A stretch of DNA of 53,614 bases from CAZXSK01 sp964642855 (lineage in GTDB: Bacteria > Planctomycetota > Phycisphaerae > SM23-33): NCBI GenBank assembly GCA_964642855.1, contig CAZXSK010000020.1:1-53614 (forward strand). Direction: 5' to 3'. The notes below the pieces were generated by a model. The model searched no databases. It had not been told where the DNA came from and worked only from the letters and a program-made list of their open reading frames with translations. Both the position numbers and the translations under genes were made by a program. Of the stretch, positions 7,794 through 15,408 are shown piece by piece; position 1 is the first letter of the stretch; every line of letters starts with the position of its first letter.

Positions 7794-8408
7794 ATGCGAC
7801 GAGCAGCAATCATGATGTTGGCCGCGGCAGCAGCGATCGCCGGCTGCAATGGACCCACCGGGCCGGATCCTGGCCCGGCCGAGGTCCGAGGCAAGCCCGA
7901 CTACTTCGCCCTCTGGGTTCAGCAGGACGGCAAGAAGCTGGTCGTCCAGGACCACCAGGTAACCGTCTCGCGGAAGGACTTCGACATCATCATGGTCTTC
8001 CTCTACGAGGACGGCGTGCTGGTCAATGTCTCCACCGAACCCACCTTGTTTGACATTGCCCGGTCCGGCGGCGATCTCCAGGCCCGCGCCCCCTTCGACA
8101 ACACCTACAGTACCAACGCCCACAATTCATTGATCCTCGGTTCGGGCAACTACGATTACTGGTACCACTACGGGGAGGGCATGACCAAGTTCCGTGCGGT
8201 CCAGCGTCAGAAAGTGGGCGATGCCGAGGTGTTGCTCTGCCAGAAACCCGTCGCGACAGTCCGTCGCGGCCTCGACGGACAGGCGAAAGCCCTGGATAAG
8301 ACGAAGATGGACGCGGTCTACCTGGTTCTTGTCCGGGCCCGGGCGCAGGCGGGAGGAGGAAGGCTGGAAACTCAGCGCGACTGGGTGAAGATCAACTTCA
8401 CGGATTGA
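7794..8408 (+). CDS. lipoprotein of unknown function
   Basis: A 204-residue secreted protein with a lipoprotein signal peptide: MRRAAIMMLAAAAAIAGC, lipobox IAGC with Cys18. After a short Gly/Pro linker the mature part (about 33-204) is mixed alpha/beta with no motif I recognise; visible features are KKLVVQDHQVTVSRKDFDIIM (about 48-68), an aromatic NYDYWYHYGEG stretch and the end WVKINFTD. It is probably anchored to the inner or outer membrane after Lol sorting. It is divergent from the exporter pair and convergent with nfo. Confidence 0.78.
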   Translation: MRRAAIMMLAAAAAIAGCNGPTGPDPGPAEVRGKPDYFALWVQQDGKKLVVQDHQVTVSRKDFDIIMVFLYEDGVLVNVSTEPTLFDIARSGGDLQARAPFDNTYSTNAHNSLILGSGNYDYWYHYGEGMTKFRAVQRQKVGDAEVLLCQKPVATVRRGLDGQAKALDKTKMDAVYLVLVRARAQAGGGRLETQRDWVKINFTD

Positions 8409-8455
8409 CCATCGGCCGATCAGCTTCTCGGCGATCCGTCGGCTGACCTGTCGGA

Positions 8456-9313
8456 TCAGCGTGTCTTGCGGCGGGCAAGTTTGCGCAACGCACTGGCATT
8501 GATTCCGTCCCAGTCTCTGCCGCGTTCGTCGGTACCCTTGGGTGTCTCCAGGATCATCGGAACGTCGATCAGGCGGGGGTCGCGCACAAGCGGGCCGAAC
8601 CCGCGGGCGGTGATTTCGCCCCTGCCGATATGCTCGTGGCGGTCCACGCGCGAGCCCAGCGGCTTCTTGCTGTCATTGAGATGGATGGCCAGCAGTTTCC
8701 CCAAGCCAATATGCCGATTGAACTCGTTCATCATGGCGTGGTATCGCTTGGGCGTCCGCAGGTCATACCCTGCTGCGAAAACGTGGGCGGTGTCCAGGCA
8801 GATGCCGATACGGGACTTCCTGCGGATTCTTGAGAGGATCGCTGCCAGTTGCTCGAACGAGTGGCCGATGCTGTTGCCTTGACCGGCTGTGGTCTCCAGC
8901 AGCAATCTGGGCTTGCGGGAAGGGCAATCTCGGAGGATCTCGTTCACTCCGTCCGCGATCATCTCGATGCCACGATCCGTATCGGGATGGGTGCCGGGAT
9001 GAAACACCAGGTACTCCACCCCCAGCCTTCCGCACCGATGCAGATCGGTGGCCATCGCGGCGATAGACTTCTTCCGGATCGTGTCGTTTCCGGCCAGGTT
9101 GACCAGGTATGAGCCGTGTGCGACGACGGGCGAGATGCCCAGTTCCCTGCGGGCCTTGCGAAAGCGCTGCACGCGGTCGTCGCTCAACTCCGGCACTGCC
9201 CACTGAACCTGGTTGCGCACAAACAGGGCGACGCAGTCGAGCCCGAGCTTGTTCGCTTGTAACACGGCGTTGTGCAACCCGCCTTCGATACTGAGATGCG
9301 ATCCGAGTATCAT
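8456..9313 (-). CDS. nfo: deoxyribonuclease IV (AP endonuclease Nfo)
   Basis: Endonuclease IV cleaves the phosphodiester bond 5' of abasic sites through a trinuclear zinc centre. The 285-residue protein is the same length as the E. coli enzyme and contains GSHLSIEGGLHNAV at the N-terminus, VAHGSYLVNLA, EYLVFHPGTH, LLLETTAGQGNSIG, ICLDTAHVFAAGYD and IHLNDSKKPLGSRVDRHEHIGRG, that is the TIM-barrel zinc ligands H, H, E, D, H, H, D, H, E in order. A TAGAAT box lies nine bases before the ATG on the minus strand. It is divergent from archease-rtcB. Confidence 0.95.
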   Translation of the reverse strand: MILGSHLSIEGGLHNAVLQANKLGLDCVALFVRNQVQWAVPELSDDRVQRFRKARRELGISPVVAHGSYLVNLAGNDTIRKKSIAAMATDLHRCGRLGVEYLVFHPGTHPDTDRGIEMIADGVNEILRDCPSRKPRLLLETTAGQGNSIGHSFEQLAAILSRIRRKSRIGICLDTAHVFAAGYDLRTPKRYHAMMNEFNRHIGLGKLLAIHLNDSKKPLGSRVDRHEHIGRGEITARGFGPLVRDPRLIDVPMILETPKGTDERGRDWDGINASALRKLARRKTR

Positions 9314-9322
9314 GGTTGACCC

Positions 9323-9328
9323 ATTCTA
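9323..9328 (-). promoter_or_regulatory. -10 element of nfo, predicted leaderless
   Basis: TAGAAT on the minus strand (9328-9323) ends nine bases before the nfo ATG at 9313. The -35 is not clear. There is no Shine-Dalgarno sequence in those nine bases (GGGTCAACC). Confidence 0.4.
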
Positions 9329-9362
9329 CCCCGCTGGCAGGAAGGCGACAGGGAGAACCCCG

Positions 9363-9782
9363 ATGAGCAGACATGTAGAGACGTTCGATCACACAGCTGA
9401 CGTCGGGCTCGATGCCCGCGCAGATACCTTTGGCGAACTTCTCCAGGCGCTGGCCGAAGGGATGGTCGATGTAGCCATCGATCGTGAGACCGTTGAGCCC
9501 GTATCAAAGCGCGCCGTGGCTGTCGAATCCGAAGATCGCGAAGCACTGGTAGTGGATTTCCTGTCGGAGGTACTCTCAGCCGTCGAGGTCGATCGGTTTC
9601 TGCCGAGAGAATTCAGGATTCTCCAGGCAGATGAAACCGGCGTTCGGGCTGAGTTGTTGGGTGAACCGCTCGACCGGGAACGTCACGAGGTCCGCACCGA
9701 GATCAAGGCTGTGACGTATCACCAGTTGAGGGTCTCCAGGGATGGGGACCGGTGGACCGGACGGGTGATTCTGGATCTCTGA
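9363..9782 (+). CDS. archease, RtcB ligase cofactor
   Basis: Archease activates the RNA ligase RtcB by promoting guanylylation and turnover. The 139-residue protein has the family start FDHTADVGLDARADTFGELLQALAEGM, the middle LVVDFLSEVL, the HEVRTEIKAVTYH segment and the acidic end GRVILDL. ATG 9363 is preceded by an AGGGAGAA ribosome site. The gene is followed after 14 bases by rtcB, the classic archease-RtcB pair, so the two are almost certainly one operon for RNA repair or RNA processing. Confidence 0.93.
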   Translation: MSRHVETFDHTADVGLDARADTFGELLQALAEGMVDVAIDRETVEPVSKRAVAVESEDREALVVDFLSEVLSAVEVDRFLPREFRILQADETGVRAELLGEPLDRERHEVRTEIKAVTYHQLRVSRDGDRWTGRVILDL

Positions 9783-9796
9783 AGTCAGAAGGGAAG

Positions 9797-11266
9797 GTGA
9801 CAGGCTTGGCCGATCATGCGAACGTCAGAATGGAGCGAATCGACGCCAACCGTTGGCGAATTCCAAGGGATCAGCGCAGCGACATGCGCGTCGATGGCAT
9901 CATCTACGCCAGTGAAACGCTCATCGAGGAGGTGCGAAGCGGAGGCGGGCCGACGCAGGTAGCCAACGTGGCATCGCTTCCCGGCATCGTGGGCGCCTCG
10001 CTCGCCATGCCGGATATCCACTGGGGCTATGGCTTCTGCATCGGGGGCGTTGCAGCGACGGACATTGACGAGGGAGGAGTCGTCTCCCCGGGTGGTGTGG
10101 GGTACGACATCAACTGCGGCGTCCGTCTTCTTCGGTCAGACATAGCCTCCAGCGACGTTCGGGATCGCATGAAGGAACTGGTCAACCAACTGTTCCGCGA
10201 TATTCCTGCCGGCGTGGGGGTCGGCGGAGACTTCACCTTCCAGGCGGAGAAGCTCAAGGAGATCCTGGCCGGCGGGAGCAGGTATCTTCTGCAGCAAGGC
10301 CTGGCGACCGAAGACGATCTCGAAGTGACCGAATCCAGGGGGTGCCTTGAGCAAGCAGATGCCGACGCCGTGTCAGACAAAGCTGTCAAGCGAGGCTTGG
10401 ACCAGTGCGGGACCCTGGGAGCCGGCAATCACTTCCTGGAGCTCCAAGTCGTTGAGGAGGTCTTTGACGCCGAAGCAGCCGGCGTGATGGGGCTCCGGGA
10501 GGGGAATCTGGCTGTGATGATCCACAGCGGCTCTCGCGGCCTGGGACACCAGGTCTGCCAGGACGCGTTGAAGTCGCTACGGTCAGCGCCAGGGAAGTAT
10601 GGCATTTCGCTGCCCGACCGACAGTTGGTGTGCGCGCCGGTAGACAGCCCGGAGGGCAAGCAGTACCTTGCTGCAATGAGCGCAGCGGCCAACTTTGCAT
10701 GGTCCAACCGCCAGCTGCTTGCGACCCAGGTTCGACGGTCACTTTCGCGTTACCTGGGTCAGTCGCCGGAACAGCTGGGTCTTGATCAGGTTTACGATGT
10801 TGCTCACAACATTGCGAAGATCGAGATCCACCAGGTCGATGGCCGATCGCGCAGTCTGTGCGTGCACCGCAAGGGCGCCACGCGCTGCCTTCCCGCAGGG
10901 CACGACGACCTGCCCTGGCGGTACCGTGACATCGGTCAACCGGTGCTGATTCCGGGAGACATGGGAACGGGCAGCTATGTGCTGGTTGGCCGGCAGGGAG
11001 CGGCCGATCAGACGTTCGCGTCGGCGTGTCACGGAGCAGGGCGGGTGATGAGTCGTAAGGAGGCGATCCGGCAGGCCAAGGGCAGGCAGATCGATCGGGA
11101 ACTGGCCGAGCGAGGCGTGGTTGCCCGCGCCCGCGGCAGGCACGGTCTGGCTGAGGAGCAGCCCGAGGCCTACAAGAGCGTCGCGGAGGTCGTTTCGTGT
11201 GTTGAATCGGCGGGTCTGGCCAGCCCGGTGGTTCGTCTCAGGCCGATTGGTGTGGTCAAGGGCTAG
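9797..11266 (+). CDS. rtcB: RtcB 3'-phosphate RNA ligase
   Basis: RtcB joins RNA 2',3'-cyclic phosphate or 3'-phosphate ends to 5'-OH ends using GTP and Mn2+. Visible motifs are MPDIHWGYGFCIGGVAATD, GYDINCGVRLL (metal Cys), GTLGAGNHFLEL, MIHSGSRGLGHQV, DVAHNIAKIE, VHRKGATRCLPAGH, GDMGTGSYVL and the late SACHGAGRVMSR with the guanylylated His. Length is 489 residues from GTG 9797; TTG 9806 (eight bases after GAAGGGAAGG) and ATG 9830 (MERIDANRWRIP, where similarity begins) are alternatives. No rtcA or rtcR is present. Confidence 0.95.
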   Translation: MTGLADHANVRMERIDANRWRIPRDQRSDMRVDGIIYASETLIEEVRSGGGPTQVANVASLPGIVGASLAMPDIHWGYGFCIGGVAATDIDEGGVVSPGGVGYDINCGVRLLRSDIASSDVRDRMKELVNQLFRDIPAGVGVGGDFTFQAEKLKEILAGGSRYLLQQGLATEDDLEVTESRGCLEQADADAVSDKAVKRGLDQCGTLGAGNHFLELQVVEEVFDAEAAGVMGLREGNLAVMIHSGSRGLGHQVCQDALKSLRSAPGKYGISLPDRQLVCAPVDSPEGKQYLAAMSAAANFAWSNRQLLATQVRRSLSRYLGQSPEQLGLDQVYDVAHNIAKIEIHQVDGRSRSLCVHRKGATRCLPAGHDDLPWRYRDIGQPVLIPGDMGTGSYVLVGRQGAADQTFASACHGAGRVMSRKEAIRQAKGRQIDRELAERGVVARARGRHGLAEEQPEAYKSVAEVVSCVESAGLASPVVRLRPIGVVKG

Positions 11267-11396
11267 GCTTTCCATGTGGATGGATCGGGCCCGTTGGTGC
11301 AGTTTCCGGGCTTGCAAAACAGTCCGAGGGCGGCAATACTAAACGGCCTTCGACTGATCGAAACCAGACGATAGTTCCTGATAGCGAGGAGTTCCC

Positions 11397-13517
11397 ATGG
11401 CGATGGGGTTTTTCCGCCGTCACCAGAAGCTGGTGATCGGCATCATGATCGTGGCGATGCTGGGGTTCGGCGTGTTCTACTATGCGCTGGACTTGATCGG
11501 CAAGTCCATGCGTGGTTCGGGTCCGCCGTTGGGGACCGCTTTCGGTGAGGACGTCACCTACGAAGATCACGGCAAGGCCAAGCAGGCCGTCCAGTTGCTG
11601 CGGATGCCTCCGGTTCAGCTTGGGCGGATGGGCAGCCTGCCCGACGATGCTTTCCGGGTGATGCTCGAACAGAGCCCCGATCCGGCTTTGGCGTTCGAGC
11701 TTCTCTCTCGCGAAGCCGACGAAGCCGGTGTAACCTGTGTGGATTCTGAGGTCACGCGGTTTCTGGAGGCCCGCGGTGTATCCGGCGACGTGTACAGCAA
11801 TTTCGTAGCCGAGGCGAGGGATACGTTTGGCATGAAGGAGGCCGAAGCTCGCCAAGCCGTTGGTGAGTGGATTGCCGTCGCGAAATTCTTCCGCGGCTCT
11901 CTCGCATCGTCGATGCCGTCCGACGCAATCCTGCGGCGGGTACACCGGGACCAGATGGAACGCGTGCGTCTGCGGATCGTGCAGTTCTCGGCCGAGGACT
12001 ATCTGACGAAGGTGTCCGAGCCCAACGATGCGCAGGTGAGGGCACACTTCCAGCAGTACCGCAACCAGTTCCCGCGCCGATACGACTCGCCCCAGTCGTT
12101 TGGTTTTGGGTATCGTCAGCAGACGCGTGTGTTGATCAACTACCTCCTGCTGCGTCGTGGCGTGCTGGAGCAGGCTGTCGTACCGACGGAAGATGAAGTG
12201 GCGGAGGAATATGTTCCCAGCGACGACCCGAACGTGGCTGCCCAGAGGTTGGAGGAGGCGTACGCTACTGCGCAGAACAAGGCGGTGGTCCTGCTGATGG
12301 ACAGCATGGCTCGGTCGGTCAGCGACCTGCTGGACGACTACGAGAACAGGCAAGACAGACCGTCTGCCGGTGCGTACACGTGGGTTCGCCGGGAGACCGA
12401 GGTGGCTGGCACGGAGATGCTTGCCAGGCGCGTTTCGCTGGAGGCGAAAGATCTTCCGCTTCCCGAAATGATCCGCTTGCTTTCCCGCAAGGCCGATCTC
12501 AAGGGGATTGCATATCCTTTGGGTAAGGCCGCAGGGGTCGAGATTGACCCGAATCAGACGATTACACTCGATGTGGAGGGCCTGCCCCTCGGGCAGGTCC
12601 TGGCTCAGATCGATCGTCAGGTCTTTGGTGAGCAGGGCACGCGGCTGGGTTGGATGGGCTGTTCGCTGGCACCGAACATGCTGTTCCCCACAGCGGGTGT
12701 GGATTTATTCCCTCTGCAGGTTGGCAGGCCGGATGCGATGTCGTTACCGGACCTGGCTTCTCACGACGTGCTGGGCGCGGCCGCGACGCGTCAGGAAGGA
12801 GGCCAGCGCCTGGTGGAGACGGTGATATCCGTTCTTCGTCAACGGCAGGAGAACCCGGATCAGGTTGAGCTCGAGCAACCGGTGATGCTTGTGTTCGATT
12901 CCCAGACCGGTAAGAAGAAGGGAAGAGTCTACTGGCAACTCAAAGACGTTCTTCCGGAGGGTTCCCCGGAATGGCCTCCGAATGCGGCCTTGCTGAAGAA
13001 GATTCGCGCAGATCTGAGAACGAAACTGGCCTTCGAGATGGCACTGGCCGATGCCGCAAAGATAAAGACATCGGGGCAGTTGGACGCAGTCGCCGATGCT
13101 CGTGGCTTGGAGTCGGGCAAGACGGAGCTGTTCTCCAGGCAGGCGTTGCGATACCCCGGATTCATACTGATGATTCCTCTGGACCTTACGACCGGCGAGG
13201 GCGAAGACGAACGCATCTTCCGGCCGGGCGTGCAGGCATTTGGGCAGGCGGCCTTCAGCCTGATTCCCGTCGAGGGAGAGTCCGACCAGGACCGTTTGAC
13301 GGTCTTGCCTCTTCCTGCGACAGGTACTGTAGCTGTGCTGGAACTGATCGACTACGACAAGGCTTCCAAGGCTGCCCTTGAGCGGCCTGAGCGTCGTATG
13401 CGTCTTGTCCAGGAGTTGAGCAACCAGCAGTTAAGGATGCAGATGGGTTACTGGTTCGGTCCTCGGCAGATCTTCGAGCGCGTGGCCTACAGGCAAGTGG
13501 CTGATATTGGGGGTTGA
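11397..13517 (+). CDS. PpiD/SurA-like membrane-anchored protein with an STN-like domain
   Basis: A 706-residue protein with one N-terminal membrane anchor (LVIGIMIVAMLGFGVFYYA, about 12-30) and a large helical region (about 50-320) like the SurA/PpiD N-terminal chaperone domain. No parvulin catalytic motif is visible. At the usual PPIase place is a segment at about 345-407 (VSLEAKDLPLPEMIRLLSRK ... GLPLGQVLAQI) that resembles the STN/secretin N-terminal fold. The C-terminus (FGQAAFSLIPVEGE, then TVAVLELIDYDKA) resembles the end of PpiD-type proteins. A role as an envelope protein-folding factor is inference. It is followed by tRNA-Phe, whose promoter overlaps its stop. Confidence 0.7.
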   Translation: MAMGFFRRHQKLVIGIMIVAMLGFGVFYYALDLIGKSMRGSGPPLGTAFGEDVTYEDHGKAKQAVQLLRMPPVQLGRMGSLPDDAFRVMLEQSPDPALAFELLSREADEAGVTCVDSEVTRFLEARGVSGDVYSNFVAEARDTFGMKEAEARQAVGEWIAVAKFFRGSLASSMPSDAILRRVHRDQMERVRLRIVQFSAEDYLTKVSEPNDAQVRAHFQQYRNQFPRRYDSPQSFGFGYRQQTRVLINYLLLRRGVLEQAVVPTEDEVAEEYVPSDDPNVAAQRLEEAYATAQNKAVVLLMDSMARSVSDLLDDYENRQDRPSAGAYTWVRRETEVAGTEMLARRVSLEAKDLPLPEMIRLLSRKADLKGIAYPLGKAAGVEIDPNQTITLDVEGLPLGQVLAQIDRQVFGEQGTRLGWMGCSLAPNMLFPTAGVDLFPLQVGRPDAMSLPDLASHDVLGAAATRQEGGQRLVETVISVLRQRQENPDQVELEQPVMLVFDSQTGKKKGRVYWQLKDVLPEGSPEWPPNAALLKKIRADLRTKLAFEMALADAAKIKTSGQLDAVADARGLESGKTELFSRQALRYPGFILMIPLDLTTGEGEDERIFRPGVQAFGQAAFSLIPVEGESDQDRLTVLPLPATGTVAVLELIDYDKASKAALERPERRMRLVQELSNQQLRMQMGYWFGPRQIFERVAYRQVADIGG

Positions 13518-13542
13518 CAACCTCCGGGAGCCGGGGTATCTG
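13514..13542 (+). promoter_or_regulatory. promoter of tRNA-Phe
   Basis: A perfect TTGACA (13514-13519) overlaps the stop codon of the upstream gene; a 17-base spacer leads to TATCTG (13537-13542), a weaker -10. The tRNA starts 33 bases later. A TAGGAT at 13543-13548 is a competing -10 but with poor spacing. Confidence 0.5.
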
Positions 13543-13575
13543 TAGGATCTTTTCGGGAAGCGTTTTGGCCCGAAC

Positions 13576-13648
13576 GGTCAGGTAGCTCAGTTGGTAGAGC
13601 ACCGCATTGAAAATGCGGGTGTCGCCGGTTCAAATCCGGCCCTGACCA
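13576..13648 (+). tRNA. tRNA-Phe (anticodon GAA)
   Basis: A 73-base cloverleaf: acceptor arms GGTCAGG/CCTGACC, D arm GCTC-AGTTGGTA-GAGC, anticodon stem CCGCA/TGCGG with loop TTGAAAA (anticodon GAA), five-base variable loop, T arm GCCGG-TTCAAAT-CCGGC, and discriminator A. CCA is not encoded. All stems pair without mismatch. Confidence 0.97.
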
Positions 13649-13670
13649 TTGCACATTGATGGCATCGGTT

Positions 13671-13699
13671 CGGGCCCGCCGAGGTGGGCCCGTTTCGTT
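13671..13699 (+). terminator. terminator after tRNA-Phe
   Basis: CGGGCCC (13671-13677) pairs with GGGCCCG (13686-13692) around an eight-base loop, followed by TTTCGTTG. A strong stem with a short, interrupted T tract placed 22 bases after the tRNA 3' end. Confidence 0.55.
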
Positions 13700-13852
13700 G
13701 AAAAAGCGAGTCGATGTCAAACTCCGATATCCGCCTCGCGCGGGGATAGAATGGGTATGTGGGATTGGGCCTGTGGCAGCTTGGCGGCTGCCATGACGCC
13801 GGCCGGACGGCGCGTTCCGACCCCTGCCGAAGATTACTGAGAGGGCCTGCCA

Positions 13853-15265
13853 TTGCGCATATTGCTGGTTCAGCCTAATTATTTTGCTCTCAATGGCGGG
13901 TTTCGACTGGCAGCCATGCCCGAACCTCTCCACCTGGAGATGGTCGCGTCGAGTTGCCCCTCCCATGATTTCCGCATCCTCGACATGCGCGTTGACGGGA
14001 ATCTTGCCGGTATCCTCCATGAATTCCGCCCGGATGTGGTCGGCGTGACGGCCTTGACGCCGGAAGTCTATGCAGCCTGGGATATCGTTCGGGAGGTCAA
14101 GGCGTGCTCGCGTGACATCCGGACCATTGTCGGCGGCCACCATGCTTCTCTGCTTCCGGAAGATTTCTTCCGGCCCGACGTGGACGCCATCGCCCTTGGT
14201 GAGGCGGAACTGGTATTCCCCCGGCTTCTTTGCGCCATCGAATCCGGGGACAGTCTCCGGGGCGTGCCGAATGTGGTCTATCGCGGCGACGATGGTCGTT
14301 TTGTACGCACCGACCGCCTGCGCGAGAAGGTGGATCTCGATGCTCTGCCGATTCCGCGACGCGATCTGACCGAGGCCTACCGCAACGAGTACTTCTTCCT
14401 GTTTGACAAGCCCGATACGTCTGTTGCGACGGGCCGCGGGTGTCCGTATCGCTGCAACTTCTGCAGTGTGTGGCAGTTCTACGATGGTTTGACGTCTCAG
14501 ATGTCAGCCCGGCGTGTGGTTGAGGAACTCAAGACGATCGATACGGATCACGTGACGTTTGTCGACGACAACTTCCTGATGAATCACAAGCGCGAGTCGA
14601 CCATTGCCGACATGATTCGGGCGGAAGACATTCGGATGCGATTCTCGATGGAGTGTCGTACCGACTCCATTGCGAGACATCCGGAGTTGGTAGAGAAATG
14701 GGTCGACGTCGGGCTGTACGCAGTCCTGCTCGGGTTGGAGGGGGCTTCGGACAGCGCGCTGGAATCTGTGAACAAGAAGAACAGCGCGAAGATCAACGAT
14801 GAGGCGATCCGGATCCTCAAAGACAACGGGGTGATCATCTGGGGTGCGTTTATTGTGGACCCTGCCTGGGACCGCGACGAGTTCCGCAAGCTGAGGGAAT
14901 ACGTCAACGCCAAGGAGATCACGCACACCCAGTTCACGGTGTTGACACCGCTGCCCGGTACCGAGCTGTACCGTCAACGGTTCGACGAACTGCTGACGCG
15001 CGACTATCGGTGCTATGATACCCTGCACTCGGTTCTGCCGACCCGCCTGCCGCGCGAGGAGTTCTACAAGGAGTACGCCAAGCTCTACAGGCAGACCGAC
15101 CTCGGGCCTTACTTTGATCTGGTCCGGGAGGGCAAGCTTACGATCGAGAACTGCCGGACCGGTAAGGCGATGCTCGAGGCCATGAGCAAGTGGGAAGCTT
15201 TCATTCCTGGCGATCCGGTCCTTGGGGACTACGAACCAGTGCAGCACGCTCCAATCCAGCCATGA
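13853..15265 (+). CDS. B12-binding radical SAM protein, HpnR-like
   Basis: A 470-residue class B radical SAM protein. The first 140 residues form a cobalamin-binding Rossmann domain (ILLVQPNYF, RPDVVGVTALTPEV, IVGGHHASLLPEDF); the radical SAM core has GRGCPYRCNFCSVWQFY with the CxxxCxxC cluster site, followed by VDDNFL and GLEGASD. The C-terminal LTRDYRCYDTLHSVLPTRLPREEFY closely resembles, from memory, the hopanoid C-3 methylase HpnR, so a C-methylase acting on a lipid or polyketide-like substrate is plausible. No squalene-hopene cyclase lies nearby. The start is a TTG at 13853; a TAGAAT box sits about 100 bases upstream. Confidence 0.8.
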   Translation: MRILLVQPNYFALNGGFRLAAMPEPLHLEMVASSCPSHDFRILDMRVDGNLAGILHEFRPDVVGVTALTPEVYAAWDIVREVKACSRDIRTIVGGHHASLLPEDFFRPDVDAIALGEAELVFPRLLCAIESGDSLRGVPNVVYRGDDGRFVRTDRLREKVDLDALPIPRRDLTEAYRNEYFFLFDKPDTSVATGRGCPYRCNFCSVWQFYDGLTSQMSARRVVEELKTIDTDHVTFVDDNFLMNHKRESTIADMIRAEDIRMRFSMECRTDSIARHPELVEKWVDVGLYAVLLGLEGASDSALESVNKKNSAKINDEAIRILKDNGVIIWGAFIVDPAWDRDEFRKLREYVNAKEITHTQFTVLTPLPGTELYRQRFDELLTRDYRCYDTLHSVLPTRLPREEFYKEYAKLYRQTDLGPYFDLVREGKLTIENCRTGKAMLEAMSKWEAFIPGDPVLGDYEPVQHAPIQP

Positions 15266-15408
15266 ACAGGGCAATCTCTCGGCCGAGGCGTCAAAAGACT
15301 TCCCATCGCAGATGACGAACGGTATGCTGCGCCTGCAGGATCCACTTGAGCGATCTGCGTGTCGTCAATGGTCGCATTGATCGATGACCTCCACCGAAGG
15401 AATGCCCC

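Noticed and set aside
13649..13840. A 63-codon frame after tRNA-Phe
   Set aside because: It covers the tRNA terminator and has no ribosome site.
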